DNA of 32,034 nucleotides from Bacteroidota bacterium (lineage in GTDB: Bacteria; Bacteroidota; Bacteroidia; Bacteroidales; UBA1715), in the NCBI GenBank assembly GCA_009786075.1, contig WQTX01000026.1, positions 5 through 32,038 of the forward strand, in the 5' to 3' direction. How positions within the stretch are numbered: position 1 is the stretch's first letter; each line of letters opens with the position of its first letter. The notes under the pieces were generated by a model. That model had not been told where the DNA came from. It searched no databases and saw nothing but the letters and a program-made list of their open reading frames with translations. This document shows positions 16,267 to 23,993 of this stretch, piece after piece. The translations under genes were made by a program, and so were the position numbers.

Positions 16267-17220
16267 TTAGAGCAACCGCACGAAATTTTTGCTGTATTCT
16301 CTTACTTCTTCCAACACTGCCTTTTCTGTATCAACGCACAGCGAATATTTTTGTCCCACAATAAATGCCTCGTTATCGGCTCCGTGTCCCGAAGGAAAAT
16401 TGAAAGCGATAGGAAAATCGTAATCTTTGCACACATCAAGAATAAGTTCTTCGATTGACGTGCCGTATGTGTCAACGCCTTGTTTCATATCAGTCATTCC
16501 ACCTACGATTAATCCCGAAAGTTGCGAAAATATGCCCGATAGTTTGAAATTTTGCAACATTCTATCTATATGATACACATATTCGTTTAAATCTTCGATA
16601 AATAATATGGCATTGCGGTAATCGTATTCTAATGAAAGACCACGAATACTGTACAATACCGATAGATTTCCGCCGACTAATTTGCCTTGCGCAGAGCCTT
16701 GTTTGTTGCACATGGTTGCTGAGCCTGTCGAAGTATTTGCGTGCCATGCAATGGCTTTTTGTTCTCCAAAAATTATATTCTGCAATGATTGCAGCGATTG
16801 TGCATGAATAGTTTCAAAATTTTTCGGCATTGCGCCGTGAATACTTACCACGCCAAGTGTGTTTATTTTTGAATGAAAAATCGTAATGTCGCTAAAACCT
16901 ACAATCCATTTCGGATTTTGTAAAAACGCAGTATAATCAAGTTTTTCCACAATACGAATTGCTCCATAACCACCTCGTGAACAGAATATTGCACAAATTT
17001 CGGGATTGTCGAGAGCGGTTTGCATATCGGCAGTGCGTTCTTCTTCGGTGCCGGCAAATACGCCGCTGTGAGCGCACACATGCGGAGCCGTCCACACCTG
17101 TAAACCCCAACTTTCGAGTATTTCTGTGCCTTTCTCTATGTATGAAATGTCAATTGGTCCCGACGGCGAAACTATGGCAACCAAATCGCCTGTTTGTAAA
17201 AATTTTGGAAATGCGGTCAA
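16267..17220 (-). CDS. ldcA: LD-carboxypeptidase (peptidase family S66)
   Basis: This 317-residue serine peptidase removes the terminal D-alanine from murein tetrapeptides during cell-wall recycling. The family pattern is complete: GDLVAIVSPSGPID near the N-terminus, SRGGYGAIR (81-89), the nucleophile serine in VGFSD (S110), the glutamate in FIEDLNEY (E209), and the histidine in FPSGHGADN (H279). Residues 162-169 (NTSTGSAT) are encoded by an interspersed repeat (16714-16737). The start is unusual: no ATG lies between the PIN stop and the conserved N-terminus, so TTG 17220 is used here. It follows the PIN gene by 18 bases and in the same frame. Confidence 0.9.
   Translation of the reverse strand: MTAFPKFLQTGDLVAIVSPSGPIDISYIEKGTEILESWGLQVWTAPHVCAHSGVFAGTEEERTADMQTALDNPEICAIFCSRGGYGAIRIVEKLDYTAFLQNPKWIVGFSDITIFHSKINTLGVVSIHGAMPKNFETIHAQSLQSLQNIIFGEQKAIAWHANTSTGSATMCNKQGSAQGKLVGGNLSVLYSIRGLSLEYDYRNAILFIEDLNEYVYHIDRMLQNFKLSGIFSQLSGLIVGGMTDMKQGVDTYGTSIEELILDVCKDYDFPIAFNFPSGHGADNEAFIVGQKYSLCVDTEKAVLEEVREYSKNFVRLL
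16714..16737. repeat. Copy of the 20-base 'ttgctgagc' repeat inside a coding sequence
   Basis: The word ttgctgagcctgtcgaagt (16716-16734) matches the repeat found at 6075-6094, 7862-7881, 7886-7905, 20101-20119 and, reversed, at 1199-1222. Here it spans eight whole codons of the LD-carboxypeptidase and keeps the frame. Confidence 0.8.
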
Positions 17221-17238
17221 ATTTATTTTGTTAGCTGA

Positions 17239-17643
17239 TTATTGTATATCTTCTTTGAACTCAGGGAATTTCATTTTCTTAATTTTCGTTCCGGGTGTTG
17301 GCGTTGACAATACCTTTTTATCTCTTGAAACTAAATATTTAGCATTTCCTTGTATGGCAAGGTCGAAAAGAAAATTATCTTTTTTATCGGGGCAATCTTT
17401 GAATATTGCTTGTGTTTCTATGTGTTCAGCAATGGCAGTATATAACTGCGTCATTTTTTTCTGATTTACTCCATATTTTTGAAATTTATCATAAGCCAAA
17501 ACTCTTTTAAACTCGTTGATTGACGGAGTGGAACGTAAATAAACAACCTCATTGTTTTCCATCAAGTCGGTCAATTCCAGCAATCTATTGCTAATAATAA
17601 AATCTACCCAAATATTTGTATCTAATACAGTTCTATTTCCCAT
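17239..17643 (-). CDS. PIN-domain ribonuclease toxin
   Basis: This 134-residue protein is of the PIN-family toxin type that resembles VapC. Acidic residues expected to bind metal are in place: D8 in VLDTNIWVDF, E44 in SINEFKRVL, D89 and D94 in KKDNFLFDLA, and D108 in VSRDKKVL. Such toxins cut RNA. The gene overlaps the upstream small gene by 11 bases, typical for an antitoxin-toxin pair. The C-terminal tail after KKVLSTPTPGTK is lysine-rich. The next gene downstream, the LD-carboxypeptidase, starts 18 bases later and may be part of the same transcript. Confidence 0.88.
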   Translation of the reverse strand: MGNRTVLDTNIWVDFIISNRLLELTDLMENNEVVYLRSTPSINEFKRVLAYDKFQKYGVNQKKMTQLYTAIAEHIETQAIFKDCPDKKDNFLFDLAIQGNAKYLVSRDKKVLSTPTPGTKIKKMKFPEFKEDIQ

Positions 17644-17890
17644 TGCGACATTCCCTTATTATTTCATCAATTTCTTCGGGCGTAGCTTTTAGTCTTAGAG
17701 GATTGTTTATTCTATCTAATTCTTCTGCAAGCGCACGCATTTCCGCCATAGTCATTTTTCTGCCTTTGGTAGTTTTTATCGCTTTTGACGGAGTCGATAC
17801 CCATTTGCGAATTTTTGCCAAATCGTCGAAAAAACCTAAATCAAACGCCGGTATTGTTACCACACGTTGGTAGCTTACTGCTGTTGTCAT
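17633..17890 (-). CDS. Antitoxin of the PIN toxin pair
   Basis: This 85-residue protein is encoded directly upstream of, and overlapping, the PIN toxin gene. I do not recognise a standard DNA-binding domain. The N-terminal part (SYQRVVTIPAFDLGFFDDLA) could be a beta-strand and helix, the centre is basic (KAIKTTKGRKMTM), and the C-terminal half is charged and helical (MRALAEELDRINNPLRL, TPEEIDEIIREC), suited to binding the toxin. The call rests on size, gene order, overlap and the strong promoter at 17916-17946. Confidence 0.78.
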   Translation of the reverse strand: MTTAVSYQRVVTIPAFDLGFFDDLAKIRKWVSTPSKAIKTTKGRKMTMAEMRALAEELDRINNPLRLKATPEEIDEIIRECRNGK

Positions 17891-17915
17891 AACTGTATGT
17901 TGTTATTTGTTTTTG

Positions 17916-17946
17916 CAAATATACAATTTTTACAAAAAAAATCAAA
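17916..17946 (-). promoter_or_regulatory. Consensus promoter of the PIN toxin-antitoxin operon
   Basis: On the minus strand, TTTG (17943-17946) is followed after exactly 19 bases by TATATTTG (17916-17923), a full consensus match with the same spacing as the YoeB operon promoter. The antitoxin start lies about 25 bases downstream of the -7 box. Confidence 0.75.
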
Positions 17947-17952
17947 TAATGA

Positions 17953-17999
17953 ATTACAAAAAAACCACCAAAACCTTTTTGCAAGGTTGTGGTAGTTTT
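17953..17999 (-). terminator. Rho-independent terminator after the WG-repeat gene
   Basis: On the minus strand a 17-base stem (17961-17977 with 17983-17999, two mismatches) and five-base loop is followed by about eight T. It lies about 75 bases beyond the WG-repeat gene stop and directly upstream of the toxin-antitoxin promoter. Confidence 0.75.
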
Positions 18000-18072
18000 A
18001 TAAACTTTTCGTTAGTTTTTAATTTGGGCTTTGTGTTAGTAAGGCACAAGTTAAAAAAACTTGCGACAGACC

Positions 18073-19746
18073 TTAATATTCCCAATACTGCGTACCGGTT
18101 TTTGTATCCATAAAACCCATCCATTTACCTGCCATTTTTACTCTTACCCAACCTGCCCAATCATCGCTTTTGAATATCTCTATTTCATCACAATAGCAAG
18201 GAATAATCTCTTTTCCTGTTCTATCAAGAAGTCCATATGTGTACTCGTTGTTTTTCCCATAGATAGCTACTTTTATAAATCCATTCAAAATATATGCCTC
18301 ATCGTAATTACAAGGTACAACTTGTTTTCCCGTTTTATCAATAACACCTGATTTGCCGTTTAACTTCACTACTGTCAAACCATCAGAAGACCAAACCCAA
18401 TCGTAATCACAAGTAATAACTTGTTTTCCTGTTTTATCAATAACGCCCTCTTTCCCGTTTAACTTTACCTCAAAGCCATCAGAAAAAGACCATATGTAAT
18501 CATATAGACAAGGAATAATTTGTTTACCTGTTTTATCAACAAATCCTCGTTTGCCATTTAACCACACCGCAAAGCCATCAGAAGACCAAGGAGATTTCCA
18601 AGCCCCATCATAATCATAAGGTATAACTTGTTTTCCTGTTTTATCAATAAATCCCCATTTGCCGTTTATCTGTACCGCGGTCACAGCAAAGCCTTTGGAA
18701 AAATCATACGCTTTGTCATACACGCAAGGAATAATTTGTTTTCCCGTTTTATCAATAAATCCCACTTTGTCGTTTAACTTCACTTTTGCCAATCCTTCGG
18801 AAAAATCCCAAGCAACATCATATATACAAGAAATAATTTGTTCTCCTGTTTTATCAATAAATCCTCTTTTGCCGTTTAAGTGTACTATTGCTAAGCCTTC
18901 AGAAAAATGTTCTTCTCCTCCATAATAGGGGGAGGCGTCATACATACAAGAAATAATTTGTTTTCCTGTTTTATCAATATACCCATATTTACCGTTTAAT
19001 CCTACTTTTGCCAATCCTTCGGAAAAATCAGAAATATAATCATACACGCAAGGTACAATTGTTTTTCCTGTTTTATCAATAACTCCACATTTGCCGTTTA
19101 ACGTTACTACGAGCAAGCCTTCGGAAAATCCTCTCCAAGTAATATTATATATGCAAGGTATAATTGCTTTCCCTGTTCTATCAATATAGCCATATTTATG
19201 GCTATACCAATCTTTACCGTTTAATCTCACTCTTGCCAAACCATCAGAAAAAGCCTCTACATCATCATACTCACAAGGCACTATTTGTTTCCCTGTTGTT
19301 ATATCAACAACTCCCCATTTTTTGTTTAATGTCACTGCTGCCAATCCTTTGTAAGAATAATGAATTTGGTCATACTCGCAAGGCACAATTTGCTTTCCTG
19401 TCTTATCAATAGAACCCCATTTACCGTTTAATTTTACCAATGCCACTCCTTTATAAAATTTATTGGCGTTTTCATAAATACAAGGGATAACTTGTTTTCC
19501 TGTCTTATCCATATAGCCCCATTTGCTATTTAACATTACTAATGCCATTCCATCGGAAAAATTCCAAACGACATCATACACATTCTCGCAGGGAATTACC
19601 ATTTTTTTGTCTTTGGTGCAAAATCCCCATTTATCGCCTTGGCGGTAGGGAATTAACAATGGGTCGGTTGTGGAGTGAGTTTGCGTTTGTGCTGCGGCAT
19701 TGCACAGCAACAGAGCTGCTAATAGAAATAAAATTTTTGTTTTCAT
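18073..19746 (-). CDS. Exported WG-repeat protein
   Basis: This 557-residue protein has an N-terminal signal peptide (MKTKILFLLAALLLCNAAAQ). The rest is 14 to 15 tandem WG repeats with a period of about 35 residues. The core of each is KWGFIDKTGKQIIPC followed by YD and SEGLA-VKLNG. Most repeats keep a cysteine after the proline; one has tyrosine. WG repeats form small beta units and are common in exported Bacteroidota and phage-related proteins; a binding or scaffold role is inferred and no ligand is known. The underlying DNA is repetitive, so copy number may vary or be misassembled. It has its own terminator at 17953-17999 and stands alone, between the PIN pair and metG. Confidence 0.9.
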   Translation of the reverse strand: MKTKILFLLAALLLCNAAAQTQTHSTTDPLLIPYRQGDKWGFCTKDKKMVIPCENVYDVVWNFSDGMALVMLNSKWGYMDKTGKQVIPCIYENANKFYKGVALVKLNGKWGSIDKTGKQIVPCEYDQIHYSYKGLAAVTLNKKWGVVDITTGKQIVPCEYDDVEAFSDGLARVRLNGKDWYSHKYGYIDRTGKAIIPCIYNITWRGFSEGLLVVTLNGKCGVIDKTGKTIVPCVYDYISDFSEGLAKVGLNGKYGYIDKTGKQIISCMYDASPYYGGEEHFSEGLAIVHLNGKRGFIDKTGEQIISCIYDVAWDFSEGLAKVKLNDKVGFIDKTGKQIIPCVYDKAYDFSKGFAVTAVQINGKWGFIDKTGKQVIPYDYDGAWKSPWSSDGFAVWLNGKRGFVDKTGKQIIPCLYDYIWSFSDGFEVKLNGKEGVIDKTGKQVITCDYDWVWSSDGLTVVKLNGKSGVIDKTGKQVVPCNYDEAYILNGFIKVAIYGKNNEYTYGLLDRTGKEIIPCYCDEIEIFKSDDWAGWVRVKMAGKWMGFMDTKTGTQYWEY

Positions 19747-19830
19747 ACGCTTTAGTTTTTTTAGTTAATTATTTGTTTTTATGTATTTTGTTTACACGCA
19801 TAAAAAAAGCGTGAAACTTTTCAGTATCCC

Positions 19831-19955
19831 GCTTAATAGAGGTAATTTGGCGTAACCCGTTACAACAGAATAAGTAAAAGTTCACGCCGAACGTGAACAT
19901 TTCAACTTAAACTTTCTGTAACTTCAAATTGCCAAATTTTTCTATTAAGAAAGGC
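19831..19955. repeat. Long imperfect inverted repeat, possible structured RNA
   Basis: The left arm runs gcttaatag..aatttggcg..gttaca..agttcacg (19831-19886). The right arm reads back cgtgaac..tgtaac..gccaaatt..ctattaag..gc (19892-19955). The apex is a perfect seven-base stem (gttcacg / cgtgaac) with the loop ccgaa. The bulges are scattered, which gives a hairpin of about 125 bases. It could be a regulatory or small RNA on either strand, or a MITE remnant; the sequence does not decide. Confidence 0.65.
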
Positions 19956-20109
19956 ATAAACTAAAATGTTTATTTTTAGTATTTTAATTGTGCGTATTGC
20001 TACGCCGGTTTTGTCATAGGCGGTTGTTTTTAATTGTACAAATATACTGATTTTTAAAATACTCAATTGCATTTTGCAAAATAAATTTTCAATTTTTGGG
20101 TTACTGAGC

Positions 20110-20140
20110 TTGTCGAAGTATCAATTAATTCGTACTTTTG
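20110..20140 (+). promoter_or_regulatory. Promoter of metG
   Basis: TTG (20110-20112) is followed after 20 bases by TACTTTTG (20133-20140), fitting TAnnTTTG. The -33 TTG lies inside a variant copy of the 20-base interspersed repeat (ttactgagcttgtcgaagt). Confidence 0.55.
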
Positions 20141-20188
20141 TTTCCTAAAAATGATATGAGTACATAGATTTGAGACATGAGACAATGA

Positions 20189-20227
20189 ATATCAATCGAA
20201 TATCTACTGTATATCAATTGAATATCT
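20189..20227 (+). repeat. Two 17-base direct repeats in the metG leader
   Basis: The words atatcaatcgaatatct (20189-20205) and atatcaattgaatatct (20211-20227) differ at one base, have a 22-base period, and lie immediately before the metG start codon. Confidence 0.7.
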
Positions 20228-20241
20228 AAAAATCTAAAAAA

Positions 20242-22278
20242 ATGAAAAACTTTAAACGCACAACTATAACAACTGCTCTTCCCTACGCCAACGGACCGGT
20301 ACACATCGGACACCTTGCCGGAGTGTATGTTCCTGCCGATATTTATGCTCGCTATTTGCGCCTGCAAGGCGAAGAAGTGCTTATGATTGGCGGCTCCGAC
20401 GAACACGGCGTGCCGATTACCATAAAAGCTAAAAATGAGGGAATTACACCGCAAGATGTGGTTGATAGATACCATACTATAATCAAAAAATCGTTCGAGG
20501 ATTTTGGAATTACTTTCGATGTGTATTCGCGTACAACTTCGGAAACGCACAAAAAAACAGCTTCGGATTATTTTAAAAAACTGTACGAAAAAGGCGAATT
20601 TGTTGAAAAAACTTCGGAGCAATATTACGATGAGGAGGCTAAACAATTCTTGGCAGACCGCTACATTACCGGCACTTGTCCGCATTGCAAAAACGAAGGT
20701 GCGTATGGCGACCAATGCGAAGCCTGCGGAACATCGCTTAATCCTTTGGATTTGATAAACCCAAAATCGACATTCACAGGCTCAACACCCGTTCTTAAAG
20801 AAACAAAACATTGGTATTTGCCTTTGGATAAACACGAAGATTGGCTTAAAGAATGGATTTTGAACGGACACAAAGAATGGAAATCGAACGTATATGGGCA
20901 ATGTAAAAGTTGGTTGGATTCAGGGTTGCAACCTCGTGCAGTAACCAGAGATTTGGATTGGGGTGTTCCTGTTCCGGTAGAAAATGCTGAAGGGAAAGTG
21001 CTTTATGTGTGGTTTGATGCTCCGATTGGCTATATTTCCAACACAATAGAACTTCTGCCCGATACATGGGAAAAATGGTGGAAAGACCCCGAAACAAAAT
21101 TGGTGCATTTTATAGGCAAAGACAATATTGTGTTTCATTGCATCATGTTTCCGGCAATGTTGAAAGCCGAAGGCTCATTTATTTTACCTGAAAATGTTCC
21201 GGCAAACGAATTTTTGAATTTGGAAGGCGATAAAATTTCAACATCAAAAAATTGGGCGGTGTGGTTGCACGAATATTTGATGGATTTTCCAAATAAACAA
21301 GATGTGTTGCGTTACGTTTTGACCGCAAATGCACCCGAAACCAAAGACAATGATTTTACGTGGAAAGATTTTCAAGCTCGCAATAATAATGAGTTGGTTG
21401 CAATTTTCGGCAATTTTGTAAATCGCGCTTTGGTGCTTACGCATAAATATTTTGAAGGAAAAATTCCAGCTCGTGGTGAATTGACCGACTACGACAAGGA
21501 AACTTTACAAGAATTTGAAAACGTAAAACAGGAAATGGAAAAACTTTTGACCGTTTATCGTTTCCGTGATGCGCTGAAAGAGGCTATGAATTTAGCTCGC
21601 ATCGGCAACAAATATTTGGCAGATACCGAACCTTGGAAACTTGCCAAAACCGATATGGCGCGTGTGGCTACAATTATGAATGTGAGTTTGCAAATTACTG
21701 CAAATTTGGCAATTGCATTCGAGCCATTTTTACCGTTCTCGTCTGCGAAATTGCGTCAAATGTTGAATATGCAATCGTTTAAATGGAGCGATTTAGGAAA
21801 TTTCGATGTATTGAAAGATGAACATCAATTAAACCAACCCGAATTACTTTTCGAAAAAATAGAAGATGAGGTAATTGAGGCACAAGTGCAAAAATTACTC
21901 GACACAAAAAAAGCAAATGAAGCAAGCAACTATAAACCAAATGTAATAAAAGAAACTATCGCTTTTGACGATTTCTTGAAATTAGACATTCGAGTAGGAA
22001 CAGTGTTAGCCTGCCAAAAAGTACCGAAAGCCGACAAATTGCTCGAATTTAAAATTGATGACGGCATGGGCGGTCGCACCATAGTTTCGGGAATTGCAGC
22101 ACATTACAGCCCTGAAGATTTGATTGGAAAACAAGTTTGTTTTATAGCCAACCTTGCGCCACGAAAACTAAAAGGCATAGAAAGTCAAGGAATGATTTTG
22201 AGTGCCGAAAATGCTGATGGACGTTTGGTTGTGATTAATCCTTTGAGTGAGGTTTTGGCGGGGAGTGAAGTGAAATAA
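20242..22278 (+). CDS. metG: Methionyl-tRNA synthetase
   Basis: This 678-residue class I aminoacyl-tRNA synthetase charges tRNA-Met. The HIGH signature is PVHIGHL (residues 19-25) and the KMSKS loop is KISTS (about 331-335). A zinc knuckle CPHC..CEAC lies near residues 148-163. The anticodon-binding helical domain follows, and the C-terminal 100 residues form a tRNA-binding OB fold ([20 protein letters not shown], then [19 protein letters not shown] and [20 protein letters not shown]). This full-length, dimerising form is normal in Bacteroidota. It is transcribed alone from the promoter at 20110-20140. A MITE-like element directly follows the stop codon. Confidence 0.97.
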   Translation: MKNFKRTTITTALPYANGPVHIGHLAGVYVPADIYARYLRLQGEEVLMIGGSDEHGVPITIKAKNEGITPQDVVDRYHTIIKKSFEDFGITFDVYSRTTSETHKKTASDYFKKLYEKGEFVEKTSEQYYDEEAKQFLADRYITGTCPHCKNEGAYGDQCEACGTSLNPLDLINPKSTFTGSTPVLKETKHWYLPLDKHEDWLKEWILNGHKEWKSNVYGQCKSWLDSGLQPRAVTRDLDWGVPVPVENAEGKVLYVWFDAPIGYISNTIELLPDTWEKWWKDPETKLVHFIGKDNIVFHCIMFPAMLKAEGSFILPENVPANEFLNLEGDKISTSKNWAVWLHEYLMDFPNKQDVLRYVLTANAPETKDNDFTWKDFQARNNNELVAIFGNFVNRALVLTHKYFEGKIPARGELTDYDKETLQEFENVKQEMEKLLTVYRFRDALKEAMNLARIGNKYLADTEPWKLAKTDMARVATIMNVSLQITANLAIAFEPFLPFSSAKLRQMLNMQSFKWSDLGNFDVLKDEHQLNQPELLFEKIEDEVIEAQVQKLLDTKKANEASNYKPNVIKETIAFDDFLKLDIRVGTVLACQKVPKADKLLEFKIDDGMGGRTIVSGIAAHYSPEDLIGKQVCFIANLAPRKLKGIESQGMILSAENADGRLVVINPLSEVLAGSEVK

Positions 22279-22282
22279 AACA

Positions 22283-22395
22283 CCCCCCAGCCCCCTAAAG
22301 GGGGAGTAGAGAAGAAATAAAAATTAGTGCAAACAAATGAAACAGTCAACAAATTAAACCACTGCGCCAAAGTCCCCTTTAGGGGATTTAGGGGT
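22283..22395. repeat. MITE-like element with inverted 'cccctaaaggggga' ends
   Basis: The left end ccccccagccccctaaaggg (from 22283) and the right end agtcccctttaggggattta (22371-22390) are inverted copies, each also a small palindrome, around an AT-rich centre of about 65 bases. It lies exactly between metG and the ATPase gene. The same end motif occurs at 10736-10765 and at the borders of 7709-7931. Confidence 0.78.
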
Positions 22396-22412
22396 AAAAA
22401 ATTATAACAATT

Positions 22413-23438
22413 ATGGAACATTTTATTAAATATGTAGATATTCATAATTTCAAGTCGATTAAAGATTTGAGATTGGATGATTGCCGGCGGATTAATATTT
22501 TTCTCGGTTATCCGAATGTGGGGAAATCTAATGTCTTGGAGGCTTTGAGTTTGTTTTCTTTACCGTTTTTGAAAGACGGGGAAAGTTTGAATAAATTGGT
22601 TCGGGTTGAAAATAAAAATGAATTGTTTTATGATGTCTCAGAACAAATGTATTATGACATTATGGCAACTAATCAAGGTCGTATTACGTTTGGGAAAGAG
22701 CCCCAATTAATAATACAAATAGATAACAATTGGGGAGGGAATTTTTGGTTTTCTGATGATTTAAAATATGATTGTCCGAAATATTTTGGGTTGGAGCCTA
22801 AAGTTTTGTCAAAATTTCCATCAGGAAATATTAAACGCTATACTTTTCAAACAAATAATCAATGGAAATTCACAGGCGACAGTCAATTACTTCCACCTTT
22901 TGGCGAAAATATAGTTGAAACGCTATCATACAATCCTAATGTAAATGAAGTAAATGAATGGATAGCAAAAGAATGTGCTAAATATAATTTGGAATATGTT
23001 ATGGATTTTGATAGCAACTCGGTAAAAGTCCAAAAAAGATTGAGCGAAAACAAGGTTAGACAGTTCCCCTATTCTTCCATTGCCGACACCCTACAAAGAC
23101 TAATTTTCTACAAAACAGCAATAGCCTCAAACAAAAATTCAGTTTTACTTTTTGAAGAACCCGAAGCGCACGCATTTCCGCCTTATATACAAACAGTTAT
23201 GCAAGACATAATTGATGCCGAAAGCAATCAATTTTTTATCGTTACGCACAGTCCGCTTGTGGTAAATGCGTTTTTGGAGTACGAAAAACTTCGCAAAGAA
23301 ACCTCTATTTATGTGTTTGATTACAAAAATGACCAAACAACCGCCAAACGGCTTTCTGATGAAGAAATGGAATTGGCATACGAATATGGCAATGATTTGT
23401 TTTTTAATCTCGAAAATTTGTTGGTAGATGGACTTTGA
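22413..23438 (+). CDS. AAA-family (ABC/OLD-like) ATPase
   Basis: This 341-residue ATPase belongs to the AAA_21/AAA_15 class that is common in defence modules. The N-terminus has the family opening VDIHNFKSIKDLRLDD, then Walker A GYPNVGKSN (32-40). A signature-like SSIADTLQRL lies near 221-230, Walker B is VLLFEEPEAHAFP (about 244-256), and the switch histidine is in FFIVTHSPLVVN (about 274-285). The middle 60-200 region is the usual variable insertion. No nuclease or TOPRIM domain is fused to it; that function seems to be in the next gene, which overlaps its end by 11 bases. The pair is therefore translationally coupled and likely forms a complex. Its target is unknown. Confidence 0.88.
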   Translation: MEHFIKYVDIHNFKSIKDLRLDDCRRINIFLGYPNVGKSNVLEALSLFSLPFLKDGESLNKLVRVENKNELFYDVSEQMYYDIMATNQGRITFGKEPQLIIQIDNNWGGNFWFSDDLKYDCPKYFGLEPKVLSKFPSGNIKRYTFQTNNQWKFTGDSQLLPPFGENIVETLSYNPNVNEVNEWIAKECAKYNLEYVMDFDSNSVKVQKRLSENKVRQFPYSSIADTLQRLIFYKTAIASNKNSVLLFEEPEAHAFPPYIQTVMQDIIDAESNQFFIVTHSPLVVNAFLEYEKLRKETSIYVFDYKNDQTTAKRLSDEEMELAYEYGNDLFFNLENLLVDGL

Positions 23439-23955
23439 TTTGCTGATATTGCCCGAATGTTTTATTGATACAATTTTGGCGGAAACGCTTTCTTTTCCCC
23501 AAAGAGGCTATAAACACCTGAAAGGGTGCAATAATGTGCTTTTGGAAATGAAAAACAAATCGAACTATGCTGTGTTTGGCATTATTGACGACGATAAATG
23601 TATTCCGGCAGCATTTAATCCTTTTGAATTATTGAAAAAGCACAACGAAAATTTGGCAATTTATAAACACAACGAAAAACCTCATTATATTGTCAAAATC
23701 AGCAAAGCGGCAGAAGATTTTATCTTGAAAAATGCCGAAAAATGCGGTGTTTCTATGATTGATTATAATTTACCCGACAATTTGCCCGACTTGATAAAAC
23801 GAACAAAAAGCATTGCCGTAAAAAATGACCCTAATTTAAAACGCTTATTTTCAGCCATCAAACAAAACCAAACCTCCGATTTCCACAAATTAGCACAATG
23901 GATTGAAATGTTCAAAGAAAATCCCTACGAATTGGAAACGAAGTTGAACAATTAA
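23428..23955 (+). CDS. Small TOPRIM-like partner protein of the ATPase
   Basis: This 175-residue protein has no named family that I can assign. The N-terminus DLLILPECFIDTILAETL places a glutamate (E10) after a hydrophobic strand. A second strand ends in an acidic triplet, VFGIIDDDKC (D54-D56). A third acidic residue lies in KAAEDFIL (E96). A Glu, then Asp-x-Asp, then Glu spaced this way matches the minimal TOPRIM pattern seen in RloB, DUF4276 and AriB-type effectors, which are paired with similar ATPases. The C-terminal half is helical. The start codon lies inside the ATPase gene. Nuclease activity is an inference from pattern and context, not shown. Confidence 0.75.
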   Translation: MDFDLLILPECFIDTILAETLSFPQRGYKHLKGCNNVLLEMKNKSNYAVFGIIDDDKCIPAAFNPFELLKKHNENLAIYKHNEKPHYIVKISKAAEDFILKNAEKCGVSMIDYNLPDNLPDLIKRTKSIAVKNDPNLKRLFSAIKQNQTSDFHKLAQWIEMFKENPYELETKLNN

Positions 23956-23993
23956 GCCTCGTATCTAAAACCTAAAAACCTCGTACCTAAAAA

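Larger units (their letters stand above)
19747..20241. other. Gene-free stretch between the WG-repeat gene and metG
   Basis: This stretch of 495 bases holds no convincing gene. It contains a small hairpin (cacgc / gcgtg at 19795-19813 around an A run), the long inverted repeat at 19831-19955, a reduced copy of the 20-base repeat (20101-20119), the metG promoter (20110-20140), and two near-identical 17-base words (20189-20227). Confidence 0.7.

Noticed and set aside
20189..20227. T-box or other tRNA-sensing leader for metG
   Set aside because: The leader is short and contains only two 17-base direct repeats. No T-box sequence or matching stem structure is seen.
20125..20715. Open frame of 196 codons on the minus strand over the metG start
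   Set aside because: It is antisense to the HIGH-motif region of metG and crosses its promoter. The composition is that of a shadow frame and no family pattern is visible.
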